The position numbers and the translations under genes were made by a program. From an uncultured Roseburia sp. (GTDB lineage Bacteria > Bacillota > Clostridia > Lachnospirales > Lachnospiraceae): 40,679 nucleotides of DNA. The notes beneath the pieces are model-generated. The model had not been told where the DNA came from and ran no database searches. It saw nothing but the letters and a program-made list of their open reading frames with translations. Of this stretch, positions 26,299 to 34,824 are shown in pieces (within the stretch, counting starts at the first letter, position 1; every line of letters starts with the position of its first letter). Location: NCBI GenBank assembly GCA_947383215.1, contig CANDCP010000028.1, positions 1-40,679 on the forward strand. The letters run 5' to 3'.

Positions 26299-27894
26299 AT
26301 GACACAAAAAAAAGCAAGAAAAACAAGAACAATGCGATTACCGTCGCTGTTTTTGGCGGCAATTATATTTGCCTCCATACCGGGCATTTCTTCGTATGCA
26401 GGCGCGGCTCGCTCAAATGACGCCGGCAACGCTTCTGCGGCACAGAGCAATCGCTCCCTGCCGGCAAATCCGACGCATCACTGCACAATGGCCGGCCTGG
26501 AAAAAGATACCGCCACATGGAGCTATATCTGCTTTGGAAGCTATCCGCAGTCAGAAGTGACAAACGCCGCCACAATGGCCGCTATCGACAAAGCCATTGC
26601 CGCCGGGAACGGTATAAAGGGCGCCGCCGGCACAGACGTTTTAGTAAAAGGCACGAAATACCGCAGAATATCCACAAATGACTTCGTCTCCGACGCTGCC
26701 GACGACGCATTCCGCTATTTTAAATGGCAACCGATTAAATGGAAGGTGCTCAACAACAATGAAGACGTCTCCCTGTTTGTCATGGCGGAGCGCGCAATCG
26801 ACTGCGCAAAATACTGGGACAACGACCTACCATCCGTTTCAACGATCACATGGGAAAACAGCACAATCAGAAGCTGGCTGAACGACAGCTTTTATCAGAC
26901 TGCCTTTTCCAAAGAAGAACAGAACGCGATTTTAAAGTGGAACGTCATAAATGAAGACTATCCCGATTGCGACGCAGAGGGCGGCAACGACACGACAGAT
27001 AACGTCTACCTCCTCTCTCTCCGCGAAATGACCAATGCGCTCTATGGCTTCTGCGGTAACGACTCAAGCTCCAGAAGCCGCCAGGTACAACCCAGCGCGT
27101 ATGCATATGCAAGAGGCTTATCAAGAATTAATGACCCATCCTTCTACGAAAACTACGACACATGTTCCGGCTGCTGCACATGGTGGCTGCGAACTTCGGG
27201 CTTTCGGGCAGGCGGATATCCAGGCGCCGTAAGCGTCGACGAACAAGGCAGACTCTGGGAAACCGACAATTATTCTTATGAAACCCTCGGCGTGGCGCCT
27301 GTCTTACATATCAATCCGTCGTCCGCCCACTGGTCGCCGACAACGGCAGAAAACGCCAATAAAAAAGAAGTGTTAAATATTCAGATCGACGCCCCTTCCG
27401 GTGAGCTGGCTGTCGGCAAGCCGATCAAGCTCAAGTTAAAATTTACGCCAAAAAACGCGGCAAATAAAAAAGTCAGATGGCGCACAAGCAACCCAAAGTA
27501 TGCCACAATCGATAAAAATAACAGGTTAAAGCTCAAAAAGGCCGGCGCGGGAAAAAGCGTAATCATCACAGCCATAGCGGCCGACGGAAGCGGAAGCTAT
27601 GGAGACTATCTTATCTGCATTATGAAACACGCCGTCAAACGCATTAAGCTGTCGGCTCCGTCAACAACCGTCAAAGCGGGCGACTCCGTCAAAATCAAGG
27701 CTACCGTCAAGGCAACCGGAAAAAAAGCGAATAAAAATTTAAAGTGGACAAGCTCCAACAAAAAATATGCCACGGTAACAGATTCGGGCATGGTAAATAC
27801 AAAAAAAGCCGGGAAAAACAAAAGTGTAACCATCACGGCAAGAGCTACGGACGGAACAAATAAAAAGGCGAAAATAAAACTGACAATCGAATAA
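26299..27894 (+). CDS. Secreted DUF6273 protein with two BIG2-type Ig-like repeats (first paralogue)
   Basis: About 531 residues from ATG 26299 (GGAGAAG upstream). A signal peptide (basic start, LPSLFLAAIIFASIPGISSYA) is followed by a DUF6273 domain. Its marks are CFGSYPQSEVT, FRYFKWQPIKWKVL, WENSTIRSWLNDSFYQTAF, VYLLSLREMTNA and WWLRTSGF near residue 300. Two BIG2/bacterial Ig-like repeats follow (about 355-445 and 450-531), ending TDGTNKKAKIKLTIE. No LPxTG or other anchor is seen, so it is released or held non-covalently. The Lys-rich C-terminus suggests binding to wall polymers. It is followed 49 bases later by a close paralogue, most likely a tandem duplication. Confidence 0.85.
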   Translation: MTQKKARKTRTMRLPSLFLAAIIFASIPGISSYAGAARSNDAGNASAAQSNRSLPANPTHHCTMAGLEKDTATWSYICFGSYPQSEVTNAATMAAIDKAIAAGNGIKGAAGTDVLVKGTKYRRISTNDFVSDAADDAFRYFKWQPIKWKVLNNNEDVSLFVMAERAIDCAKYWDNDLPSVSTITWENSTIRSWLNDSFYQTAFSKEEQNAILKWNVINEDYPDCDAEGGNDTTDNVYLLSLREMTNALYGFCGNDSSSRSRQVQPSAYAYARGLSRINDPSFYENYDTCSGCCTWWLRTSGFRAGGYPGAVSVDEQGRLWETDNYSYETLGVAPVLHINPSSAHWSPTTAENANKKEVLNIQIDAPSGELAVGKPIKLKLKFTPKNAANKKVRWRTSNPKYATIDKNNRLKLKKAGAGKSVIITAIAADGSGSYGDYLICIMKHAVKRIKLSAPSTTVKAGDSVKIKATVKATGKKANKNLKWTSSNKKYATVTDSGMVNTKKAGKNKSVTITARATDGTNKKAKIKLTIE

Positions 27895-27943
27895 GAAAAA
27901 TTTCGTTACATCAAAAACTTAACAAGCTTGAAGGAGAAGACTT

Positions 27944-29548
27944 ATGACACAAAAAAATTCAGGAAAAACAAAGATTACACGGCCGCTGTCGCTGTTTTTG
28001 GCGGTAATTCTGCTGGTTATTGCCCCCGGCATTCCTTCCTATGCAGATACCGCTCTCTCAAATGACACAGACAATCCTTCTGTCACGCCGCAGGAGGACA
28101 GCCTTCCTGCAAATCCGGTTCATCACTGCACTTACAACGGCAACAAAGAAAATACCGCGAACTGGGAAAAGGACGCCGCCACATGGAGCTACATCTACTT
28201 TGGAAGCTATCCGCAGACCGAAGTGACAGACGCCGCTACCATGGCCGCCATCGACAATGCCATAGCCCAAAAACGCGGCGTACGGAAATCGTGTACGGAC
28301 GTATGGGTAAACAACACAAAGTACCGCAGAATTTTAGCAGGCAAATTTGCCGGTTACATCGAAGATACTTACCGCTATTTTAAGTGGCAGCCTATCAAAT
28401 GGAAGGTTCTTGACAACAACGATAACGGCGCTTTGTTTGTCCAGGCAGTCCGCGCGCTCGATTGTATACAGTATTTTGATAATTTGAACTTTCCGGATAC
28501 TACTACCTATTCATGGGAAATCAGCAGCATTCGCAGCTGGCTTAACCGCAGCTTTTATCGAGACGCTTTTTCCAAAGAAGAACAGAACGCCATTTGTGCC
28601 TGGAATGTGATAAATAACGAAAAGAATCCCTATTGCGACACAAACGGCGGCAAAGACACAACGGATAAAGTTTACCTCCTCTCAATTAAGGAAGCAACCA
28701 ATGCGCGTTATGGGTTCTGCGACATCGACGGTTCTTCACTGAGCCGCCAGACACGCCCAAGCGCTTATGCGCACGCAAGGGGCGCATTAAAAGACACAGA
28801 TCCGATGTACGGTTGCTGCACCCTATGGTGGCTGCGCTCCATAGGATGGAACAAAGACGACAATGAAGATACCCCTTCCGCAGCGCTTATCGACCAATAC
28901 GGATCCGTGTACAATGGTTATACTTATGACGGGCAGGGCGTTGCGCCGGCGATTCATATTCAGGCGTCATCCTCTCTCTGGTCGCCTGCCGAGCCGGACA
29001 ACGACGCAAAAACCGAAGTCGCCGGGATTGAAATCGGCGTTCCCTCCTACGAGCTGGCGGCAGGAAAATCCGTCAAGCTGAGCGTAGATATTGAACCGAA
29101 AACCGCCGTAAATAAAAATGTCATATGGGTGACAAGCAACAGCAAATATGCCACCGTAGACAAAAACAACAAACTGACTCTCAAAAAAGCGGGCGCCGGC
29201 AAGTCTGTGGACATCACGGCAATCGCCGCAGACGGCAGCGGAACCACTTCCGGATACGGCTGTGAGATTACCATCATGAAGCACGCCGTCAAACGCATTA
29301 AGCTGTCGGCGTCGTCAAAAACCGTAAAAGCAGGCAAATCCGTCAAAATCAAGGCTACCGTCAAGACAACCGGAAAAAACGCCAATACGACTTTAAAATG
29401 GACGAGCTCCAACAAGAAATATGCTACGGTAACAGACACCGGCAAGGTAAAAGCAAAAAAAGCGGGAAAGAATAAAAGAGTAACCATCACGGCAAGAGCT
29501 ACGGACGGAACAAACAAAAAAGCCAAAATAAAATTAAAGATCAAATAA
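27944..29548 (+). CDS. Secreted DUF6273 protein with two BIG2-type Ig-like repeats (second paralogue)
   Basis: A 534-residue paralogue with the same plan as its neighbour: signal peptide MTQKNSGKTKITRPLSLFLA, DUF6273 domain (YFGSYPQTEVT, FKWQPIKWKVL, IRSWLNRSFYRDAFSKEEQN, WWLRSIGW), and two C-terminal BIG2 repeats ending in TDGTNKKAKIKLKIK. The BIG2 parts and the ribosome-binding leader (GGAGAAG before MTQK) are nearly the same in both genes, while the ligand-facing middle differs more. The second copy has extra residues after the signal peptide (NGNKENTANW). The two are probably cotranscribed. Function on the cell surface is unknown. Confidence 0.85.
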   Translation: MTQKNSGKTKITRPLSLFLAVILLVIAPGIPSYADTALSNDTDNPSVTPQEDSLPANPVHHCTYNGNKENTANWEKDAATWSYIYFGSYPQTEVTDAATMAAIDNAIAQKRGVRKSCTDVWVNNTKYRRILAGKFAGYIEDTYRYFKWQPIKWKVLDNNDNGALFVQAVRALDCIQYFDNLNFPDTTTYSWEISSIRSWLNRSFYRDAFSKEEQNAICAWNVINNEKNPYCDTNGGKDTTDKVYLLSIKEATNARYGFCDIDGSSLSRQTRPSAYAHARGALKDTDPMYGCCTLWWLRSIGWNKDDNEDTPSAALIDQYGSVYNGYTYDGQGVAPAIHIQASSSLWSPAEPDNDAKTEVAGIEIGVPSYELAAGKSVKLSVDIEPKTAVNKNVIWVTSNSKYATVDKNNKLTLKKAGAGKSVDITAIAADGSGTTSGYGCEITIMKHAVKRIKLSASSKTVKAGKSVKIKATVKTTGKNANTTLKWTSSNKKYATVTDTGKVKAKKAGKNKRVTITARATDGTNKKAKIKLKIK

Positions 29549-29558
29549 AGCGGAACAA

Positions 29559-29581
29559 AGGGGCTGTCATTGACAGCCCCT
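29559..29581. terminator. Shared hairpin between convergent genes
   Basis: Perfect arms AGGGGCTGTCA and TGACAGCCCCT. The hairpin lies ten bases after the surface-protein stop and overlaps the stop codon of the DegV gene on the other strand. T-richness after it is modest in both directions (TTTGTT on the minus strand). Confidence 0.7.
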
Positions 29582-30491
29582 AAATTGCGTGATATGCATT
29601 TCTTTTGATAATTCCAAATCCGAGCGGATGCGGCCCTGTATGGACGCCGATTGTCGCTCCGATCTGGTAGAGCGGAATCTGTTCTTCTGTAATCGTATAT
29701 CCCTTCTCTCGCAGTACGCTTACCGCCCTCTCCCGAAACCTCTCGCCCTCTTCCTTGTCATAGCCATACCCGATCGCCAGTCTGTATTTCTCGCAATCCA
29801 CTTGAAATTCCTGCAGATATTGAAGCAGCAGATTGATTACCCGCTCTAAGGACTTTTTCCTTGTTCTCGCAATTCCCGAAGGAAATATCTCTCCTTTTTG
29901 CAGGGTTATAACCGGACGGATACCCAAAACCGAACCGGCGATACCCGCCAGTTTCCCGATTCGTCCGCCATGCTGCAGATACTCGATTCCTCCCACGGTA
30001 AAGAAAATTCTTCCCGTGCTCTTGATCCTCTCCAACTCCTTTACCGCGTCCTCATAGGAAACCCCGATCCGCTGCATTTCCGCCGCCTCAAGCACGTACA
30101 GCCCCTGCAATACCGTATTGACCGTGGCGTCTATCACGGTAATCGCGGCTTCCGGATAGCGTTCCATAACCAAATTTTTCGCATTTAACGCCGACTGCAT
30201 AGAACCGCTGAACTTGGTGGTGATGCAGATACAGATGACCGCCTCCTTCTCTTTTACCATCGGCAAAAAAACATCCGCATAATCCTGCACGGACGGCATA
30301 GACGATTTGGGATAAACTTTCGGATTTTGCACCATCTGTTCATAAAATCTGCGTATCGGCATTTCCGTAATCTCTTTTTGATAACGTTCTCCGTCAAACG
30401 ATACGTAAAACGGTACAACGGTAATGTTTTTTTCTTTTGCAAGCTCCGGCGGAAGGTCACAGGAACCATCCGTTACAATTCTATATTTCAT
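29580..30491 (-). CDS. DegV family fatty-acid-binding protein
   Basis: A 303-residue DegV-fold protein; relatives bind a fatty acid and serve as the FakB subunit that presents it to the kinase FakA. Seen here: an N-terminal IVTDGSCDLPPELAKE, the SSMPSVQDY motif near residue 63, ITTKFSGSMQSA near 90, FFTVGGIEYLQHGGRIG near 162, and HTGPHPLGFGI at the end. These cover both DegV sub-domains. A GGAAGGGATTGAT leader precedes the ATG. No FakA-like partner is in the window. The TAG stop lies within the shared terminator hairpin. Confidence 0.93.
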   Translation of the reverse strand: MKYRIVTDGSCDLPPELAKEKNITVVPFYVSFDGERYQKEITEMPIRRFYEQMVQNPKVYPKSSMPSVQDYADVFLPMVKEKEAVICICITTKFSGSMQSALNAKNLVMERYPEAAITVIDATVNTVLQGLYVLEAAEMQRIGVSYEDAVKELERIKSTGRIFFTVGGIEYLQHGGRIGKLAGIAGSVLGIRPVITLQKGEIFPSGIARTRKKSLERVINLLLQYLQEFQVDCEKYRLAIGYGYDKEEGERFRERAVSVLREKGYTITEEQIPLYQIGATIGVHTGPHPLGFGIIKRNAYHAI

Positions 30492-30680
30492 ATCAATCCC
30501 TTCCCTCTTTTTTATTTGCAGCCTGCTTACCCGACGGCGTCAACTGCGGCCCGGCCGCGCAAATATATATATGATGTTATGATACCAAAATGACAAACTA
30601 AAAATCAACCAAAAAACTCTGAAACAGCGCTGCAGTCCCGGAATTTTTTATAAATAGCGTCAATTTTAACGCTGCATTGC

Positions 30681-31592
30681 TCATCGCATTCCTGCGCGGG
30701 CCTTTTTCACGGGCCCATCGCTCCGGGACTTGCGTGAACCGGAACTCAAAATCGCATTCACCGGACATACCTCCTTACAGGCTCCGCATCGAATGCATTC
30801 CGGATCGTTCGCATTTTTCACCGGATCCACCTGCATTTTACAGACTTTTGCGCAGGCGCCGCAAGCTGTGCATTTTTCCCTATCCACACGATAACCGAAC
30901 ACCGCGACGGAATTAAACGCCGAGTAAACGGCGCCCAGCGGACAGATATATTTGCAAAACGGCCGGTAAATTAAAATCGATAGGATCCCCGTAATCAAAA
31001 GCAGCACATTTTTCCACAGATATAACCCTCCCAGCGCGCTCCTCATGGATTTATTCAGAAGTACCAGCGGAATTCCGCCTTCCAGCGTACCCGCCGGACA
31101 GATCAGCTTACAAAAGTAAGGAGCTCCCTGCCCGAGGACATCCACCAGCACAAGCGGGAGCAGCACGACAAATACGGCAAAAATAATATACTTCAACTTC
31201 CTTAATAACCTGTCCCCTCGAAATGTTCCAATCTTCCCGGGGAAGGGAATTTTATTTAAAAGTTCCTGTATCAACCCGAAGGGACACAGCCATCCGCAGA
31301 CAAATCTTCCCGTCAGCGCGCCTGCAAACATCAGAAATCCCGCCGCATAGAAGGCAAACTTAAAATTCCAGTTTCCGATCACCGCCTGCATCGCCCCGAT
31401 CGGGCAGGAGCCCAGCGCCCCCGGGCAGGAATAGCAGTTGAGGCCGGGAACACAGAGGTTCTTTAATTTTCCTTTATAAATTTTTCCCCGGGCAAAGCCA
31501 ACCAGGTAACTGTTCGTAAGAAGGGCCCACAGCGCCTGTATTCCATGGCGTCTCCATTCGCCTGCGCCCCTTTTTCTCTTATCCAATTCCAA
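30681..31592 (-). CDS. Membrane polyferredoxin (NapH/YccM-like 4Fe-4S protein)
   Basis: An integral membrane electron carrier of 303 residues. Cysteine motifs alternate with helices: CPGALGSCPIG, CGWLCPFG, CKLICPAG and CKYICPLG. Two C-terminal 4Fe-4S ferredoxin motifs follow, CTACGACAKVC and CIRCGACKEVCP. About five hydrophobic helices are visible. The likely start is a TTG (31592, or 31586) with GGAG just upstream, inside the end of the preceding 49-codon gene, so translation is probably coupled. By context it passes electrons across the membrane towards the thioredoxin-like lipoprotein encoded two genes upstream. Confidence 0.88.
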   Translation of the reverse strand: MELDKRKRGAGEWRRHGIQALWALLTNSYLVGFARGKIYKGKLKNLCVPGLNCYSCPGALGSCPIGAMQAVIGNWNFKFAFYAAGFLMFAGALTGRFVCGWLCPFGLIQELLNKIPFPGKIGTFRGDRLLRKLKYIIFAVFVVLLPLVLVDVLGQGAPYFCKLICPAGTLEGGIPLVLLNKSMRSALGGLYLWKNVLLLITGILSILIYRPFCKYICPLGAVYSAFNSVAVFGYRVDREKCTACGACAKVCKMQVDPVKNANDPECIRCGACKEVCPVNAILSSGSRKSRSDGPVKKARAGMR

Positions 31593-31728
31593 TACACTCC
31601 ATACAGATATTTACCGCTTTTTCCAGCACCACGGACATCTCCCCCCGGAAAATGCCCCAAACCATCATCATAATCCCGATTATGGCCAGACCGAAGCCTC
31701 CGCGCAAGGTCTGCATAAATTTCCTCAC
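31579..31728 (-). CDS. Small CXXC membrane protein, CD1871A type
   Basis: A 49-residue protein beginning at GTG 31728 with AAAGGGG seven bases upstream. One hydrophobic helix (GLAIIGIMMMVWGIF, about 13-27) is followed by RGEMSVVLEKAVNICMECIGIG with a CxxC near the end. This ending matches the small CXXC family named after C. difficile CD1871A, as I remember it. The GTG overlaps the stop of the TlpA-like gene (GTGA), and its stop overlaps the start of the polyferredoxin gene. The two cysteines could relay thiol-disulfide or electron exchange between the two larger partners. Confidence 0.8.
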   Translation of the reverse strand: MRKFMQTLRGGFGLAIIGIMMMVWGIFRGEMSVVLEKAVNICMECIGIG

Positions 31729-32327
31729 TGTACCGCCCCTTTCAACTCCGTCTCTACAATTTCCTTCCAATCCTCATAAGAACGGCTTCCGGAATACGTC
31801 TCGCCGACAATATTGCCCTCCTTATCCACAAAAAATGTCTCCGGGACGGCATTGATTTCGGAAAGTCTGCCGTTCAAATAGCCCGCGTCCGGAAGCAAGA
31901 ATGGATAGGCCGCTTTCGTACTCTCCGCCAAAATCTTAGCTTTTTCGATCGCCTCCGCATTGGCGTTGCCCAAACCATCGACACTGTCAAGTACGATCCC
32001 TACCACATTGACGCCCTGATCCTTCATTTCCTCCCATAATTTCTGCAAATCGGGAATCTCATTGACGCACGGAGTACACCAGGTCGTAAACGCATTTACC
32101 ATCGTCAAATCATACTCCGCAAACATCTCCTGCGTGTAAGCCTGTCCTTCCACATCCCGCGTAGAAAACTCCCCTACCGAAAAAAACGATCCCGAAGCCG
32201 CGCCTTCAGATTCCGTATCCCTTTCGGATTCTGATTTTTCCGCGGATGCACAGCCGCCCAAAAGCAGAAAACAACAGGACGCGGCAGACAGTGCGAGCAT
32301 ATATAAGTTTCTCTTTTTTAATCCCAT
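31725..32327 (-). CDS. TlpA/ResA-like thioredoxin lipoprotein
   Basis: A 200-residue extracytoplasmic thiol-disulfide oxidoreductase. The signal ends in the lipobox LLGGC with lipidated Cys26. A Ser/Glu-rich linker leads to the thioredoxin fold with active site WCTPC at residues 83-87. The cis-proline segment is AVPETFFVDKEGNIVG. The redox pair and the Glu after it (CVNEIPDL) match the ResA/TlpA group, which keeps other thiols reduced outside the membrane. AAAGGAAAG lies before the ATG. It is the first gene of a three-gene overlapping operon, with an extended -10 promoter and a leader dyad upstream. Confidence 0.92.
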   Translation of the reverse strand: MGLKKRNLYMLALSAASCCFLLLGGCASAEKSESERDTESEGAASGSFFSVGEFSTRDVEGQAYTQEMFAEYDLTMVNAFTTWCTPCVNEIPDLQKLWEEMKDQGVNVVGIVLDSVDGLGNANAEAIEKAKILAESTKAAYPFLLPDAGYLNGRLSEINAVPETFFVDKEGNIVGETYSGSRSYEDWKEIVETELKGAVQ

Positions 32328-32364
32328 ATCAAACTTTCCTTTCTATCGGCTCATAAAACAGACG

Positions 32365-32382
32365 TTTCCGAAACATCGGAAA
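32365..32382. repeat. Inverted repeat in the leader of the TlpA operon
   Basis: TTTCCGA-AACA-TCGGAAA, 7-bp perfect arms, lies between the -10 box and the ribosome binding site of the TlpA-like gene. It could be an operator or a short RNA hairpin. Confidence 0.55.
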
Positions 32383-32393
32383 TCATACAATAT

Positions 32394-32402
32394 AGTATAA
32401 CA
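32394..32402 (-). promoter_or_regulatory. Extended -10 promoter of the TlpA operon
   Basis: On the minus strand TGTTATACT matches an extended -10 (TGnTATAAT). No good -35 at the usual distance. It lies about 70 bases before the start codon. Confidence 0.5.
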
Positions 32403-32465
32403 CACAATACCCGGCAATAGTTCATCGATTATAGCGGGTTCAAGAAAAAATATATTTACGCCTTT

Positions 32466-32669
32466 TTATGGGCTTGCTCCTCTCCCTTCCGCATCCCCGC
32501 CCGCCGTTACGGTTATCGGTCCGCCGCATCCTTTGAACGCATACCACAGCATATCATAAATATTGTTTAACCTATTTATTATTTGCTCATTAACCTCTAT
32601 CGTCTTATCCGTAAACTGCATACCCCGCTCACCCATAAAATCTACACAGTACATTAATGTATAGAACAA
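32466..32669 (-). CDS. Doubtful small open frame in the 32.3-32.9 kb gap
   Basis: Within a stretch of about 565 bases without a certain gene there is one open frame of 67 codons with a TTG start (or an internal ATG at MQFTDKTIEVNEQII). The ATG has only a weak GGGG near it. The centre (EVNEQIINRLNNIYDMLWYAF) looks like a real amphipathic helix. The end GPITVTAGGDAEGRGASP looks like read-through. The rest of the gap (32670-32893) is AT-rich and I see nothing definite in it. Confidence 0.25.
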   Translation of the reverse strand: MFYTLMYCVDFMGERGMQFTDKTIEVNEQIINRLNNIYDMLWYAFKGCGGPITVTAGGDAEGRGASP

Positions 32670-32893
32670 GAACGCCTTTCGTTCAACTAAAAATATTATT
32701 TCCTTAAATTCTCCTTCCGCATAAATATAAAATGGAAATCAACGAAGGCCTCGCTTTTCAAAAACAGACCAGCATGAAATATCGATATTTATAAAAAACT
32801 TGGGAAACGATCTCTTTTGAATAAATTTACGATTAGTCCGATGACATACATACATTCTACATCATGACATTAGAATAGCGGCAAAATGCAATT

Positions 32894-33463
32894 TTATGAA
32901 GATAGATCGTGCTCCTCTATCCCTATACATTTTGTGTTTTCATCGAAAACAAACTCCACAATCCACGGCATAACATTTTTAATCCTTTCAAAATCGTTAT
33001 ACCCGAAAGAATGGTCATAATAATTAATAATCGTACTCAGCGCCGTTCCGTGGCTTCCTACCACAATATTCTTGCCCGCGTATTTATATATCACCTGCTG
33101 CAATGCGGATATGTTTCTCGTTTGAACTTCCTGAAGACATTCTCCATCTGACAATTTGTATGCAAAATCACTCCATTGCATTTTTGCAAAAGTTGCAAAA
33201 TCTTCAATCCATCCGCTTTCTACTTTTCTTTCCCTAAAATCATGTATCATTTCAATTTCAAAACCATAGCTGTCTGCAAAATCCTTGACTGTATCCACCG
33301 CTCTTTTAAATGGACTTGATAAAACAACGTCAATATGCTTATCTGCTAAGAATTTTGTAACCAATTTTCTATCTTCCATTCCTTTTGATGATAATTCTCG
33401 AAGAGCGTCATTATGATTGCTATAATTTGGCTCTGCATGGCGAACGAAAAATACTTTTGTCAT
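32894..33463 (-). CDS. Histidine phosphatase family protein
   Basis: A 189-residue member of the phosphoglycerate-mutase-like superfamily. The catalytic RHAEPN begins at residue 8 (His9 would carry the phosphate). The second motif SSPFKRAVDT is near 49-58 and the second His sits in VGSHGTALS near residue 138. This group covers broad-specificity phosphatases. The gene is AT-rich compared with the first 30 kb. It lies 35 bases after the PPOX-like gene and is probably part of the same cluster. Confidence 0.9.
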   Translation of the reverse strand: MTKVFFVRHAEPNYSNHNDALRELSSKGMEDRKLVTKFLADKHIDVVLSSPFKRAVDTVKDFADSYGFEIEMIHDFRERKVESGWIEDFATFAKMQWSDFAYKLSDGECLQEVQTRNISALQQVIYKYAGKNIVVGSHGTALSTIINYYDHSFGYNDFERIKNVMPWIVEFVFDENTKCIGIEEHDLSS

Positions 33464-33498
33464 AATAACATCCCCTCACATGCAAACGGAACTTTTTC

Positions 33499-33918
33499 CT
33501 ATTTCAATGCAAAACTTTCCGTTTTTAAATCACAATAGTATCTTCCACTTATAGCGGTAAATCTCAACACGCAATAATCCGGATCCGTAACACCTTTTTT
33601 ATAAAACCTCGTATCACCTTTTTTCCAAATCATATTTTTTGTTTCTTGGTCGGTCAATATCTCCATTTTCCCCTTCAGCATAACGCCCGTATATTTCATC
33701 AATCCTTTGTGATAGAAGTAAATACAAGCATTTGCATTTTCTGTATATTGTTTTACTCTCATGGAAGAAGTGTTCGTAGAAAAATAGAATTCATTTATAC
33801 CATTCCTTCTTCTTGGCTTCAACATTGCTTTCACATTTGGAAATCCATCTTCATCAACAGAACAAATAAAACTTACTTTTTGTTTGTCTATAAATCGAAT
33901 TATCTTATTTAACTCCAT
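33499..33918 (-). CDS. Pyridoxamine 5'-phosphate oxidase-fold protein (general stress type)
   Basis: A protein of 139 residues from ATG 33918, chosen because GGAG lies six bases upstream and the protein then begins MELNKIIRFIDKQK. The split-barrel flavin fold is suggested by VSFICSVDEDGFPNVKAM, EFYFSTNTSSMRVKQY, NACIYFYHK and YTGVMLKGKMEIL, a typical general-stress-26-like pattern. It probably binds FMN or a related cofactor. The start overlaps the end of the small membrane gene by 14 bases, so expression is coupled. Confidence 0.85.
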   Translation of the reverse strand: MELNKIIRFIDKQKVSFICSVDEDGFPNVKAMLKPRRRNGINEFYFSTNTSSMRVKQYTENANACIYFYHKGLMKYTGVMLKGKMEILTDQETKNMIWKKGDTRFYKKGVTDPDYCVLRFTAISGRYYCDLKTESFALK

Positions 33919-34195
33919 GGAGCTCTCCTTCATAAATTTGCTTCTGTCCGTATTCAATTATTTTTTTATCGCCAAAGTATTGGAGCAGTATTAAAATCAA
34001 AGCACTTCCGGCAAATAACCCATCCATAATTCCGACAGACAATAACATCATCAGGGTAATCGTAATCACACAATTAATTGCAGATAGCGCCAATCCCCAC
34101 ATTCTATTTTTTAGCAATCCGATTACCCCAATAATCCTAAAGCTTCCATAATATTGCCCCCATGTATTATCATTATTTGTAAAACTCAAACGCAA
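33905..34195 (-). CDS. Small multi-pass membrane protein of unknown family
   Basis: A 96-residue protein with two or three hydrophobic helices (FRIIGVIGLLKNRMWGLALS, then ITITLMMLLSVGIMDGLF, then GSALILILLQYFG) and a charged tail. I do not recognise a named family. Its start overlaps the end of the Nudix gene by 23 bases and its stop overlaps the PPOX gene. This shows a compact operon, but no function follows from it. The first residues (MRLSFTNNDNTWGQYYG) have no clear signal. Confidence 0.6.
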   Translation of the reverse strand: MRLSFTNNDNTWGQYYGSFRIIGVIGLLKNRMWGLALSAINCVITITLMMLLSVGIMDGLFAGSALILILLQYFGDKKIIEYGQKQIYEGELHGVK

Positions 34196-34715
34196 AGAGT
34201 AATGCTAAAATAGAAACTCCGTCTTTCGTTTCATTATTTTTTAACATCTTCAAAACATGATCTCTTGAAACCCACTTTTTCATCTTTACTTCATTTTCAT
34301 CAAAATTCATAGATTCTGTATCCACTTTTGCCGCAAAAACATGACATATACAATCAGACATTCCATTCGCCGGATTTTGAGTACATAAAAACTTTAAATC
34401 TTTCACCGTACAGCCTGTTTCTTCCATGCATTCTCGACGTGCAGCATCTTCTATTGATTCTCCATCTTCAATACGTCCTGCCGGAATTTCCCATTCCAGA
34501 CGCATTACTGTATATCTCTTAGATTGAATCAGCAAAACCTCATCATTTTCATTAAACACTACAATGCTTATTGCTTCATGGGGATAATGAATCTGATGAT
34601 ACTTTTCTATAATATATCCATCTGGTAGTTTTATTTTGTCAGCATACAGACACACATAATCACTTTCATAAATAACTTCTCTATCTAATCGTTCCGGCAA
34701 TTCCCTGTAATTCAT
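34173..34715 (-). CDS. Nudix hydrolase (ADP-ribose pyrophosphatase type)
   Basis: A 180-residue hydrolase of nucleoside diphosphates linked to another group. The Nudix box runs from Gly80 to Gly101 and fits G-x5-E-x7-REUxEExGU: GRIEDGESIED, then RRECMEETG. The preceding WEIPAG is typical of ADP-ribose pyrophosphatases, as is the later LCTQNPANGMSD. The length fits. It is the first gene of the Nudix - membrane protein - PPOX overlap chain, with the histidine phosphatase just after. Confidence 0.92.
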   Translation of the reverse strand: MNYRELPERLDREVIYESDYVCLYADKIKLPDGYIIEKYHQIHYPHEAISIVVFNENDEVLLIQSKRYTVMRLEWEIPAGRIEDGESIEDAARRECMEETGCTVKDLKFLCTQNPANGMSDCICHVFAAKVDTESMNFDENEVKMKKWVSRDHVLKMLKNNETKDGVSILALLFAFEFYK

Positions 34716-34824
34716 ATTTTTCCTCCGCCCAACTTATTTTTTAACTTGATTATATCATTTTTAATTTCCGCTTACTACAAAAATTTAGAACATAGCAATT
34801 GCAATTCTGCAAATTTTAATTGTA

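Noticed and set aside
30655-30676. Terminator after the polyferredoxin gene
   Set aside because: AGCGT-N8-ACGCT forms only a five-base stem and no T-run follows on the minus strand.
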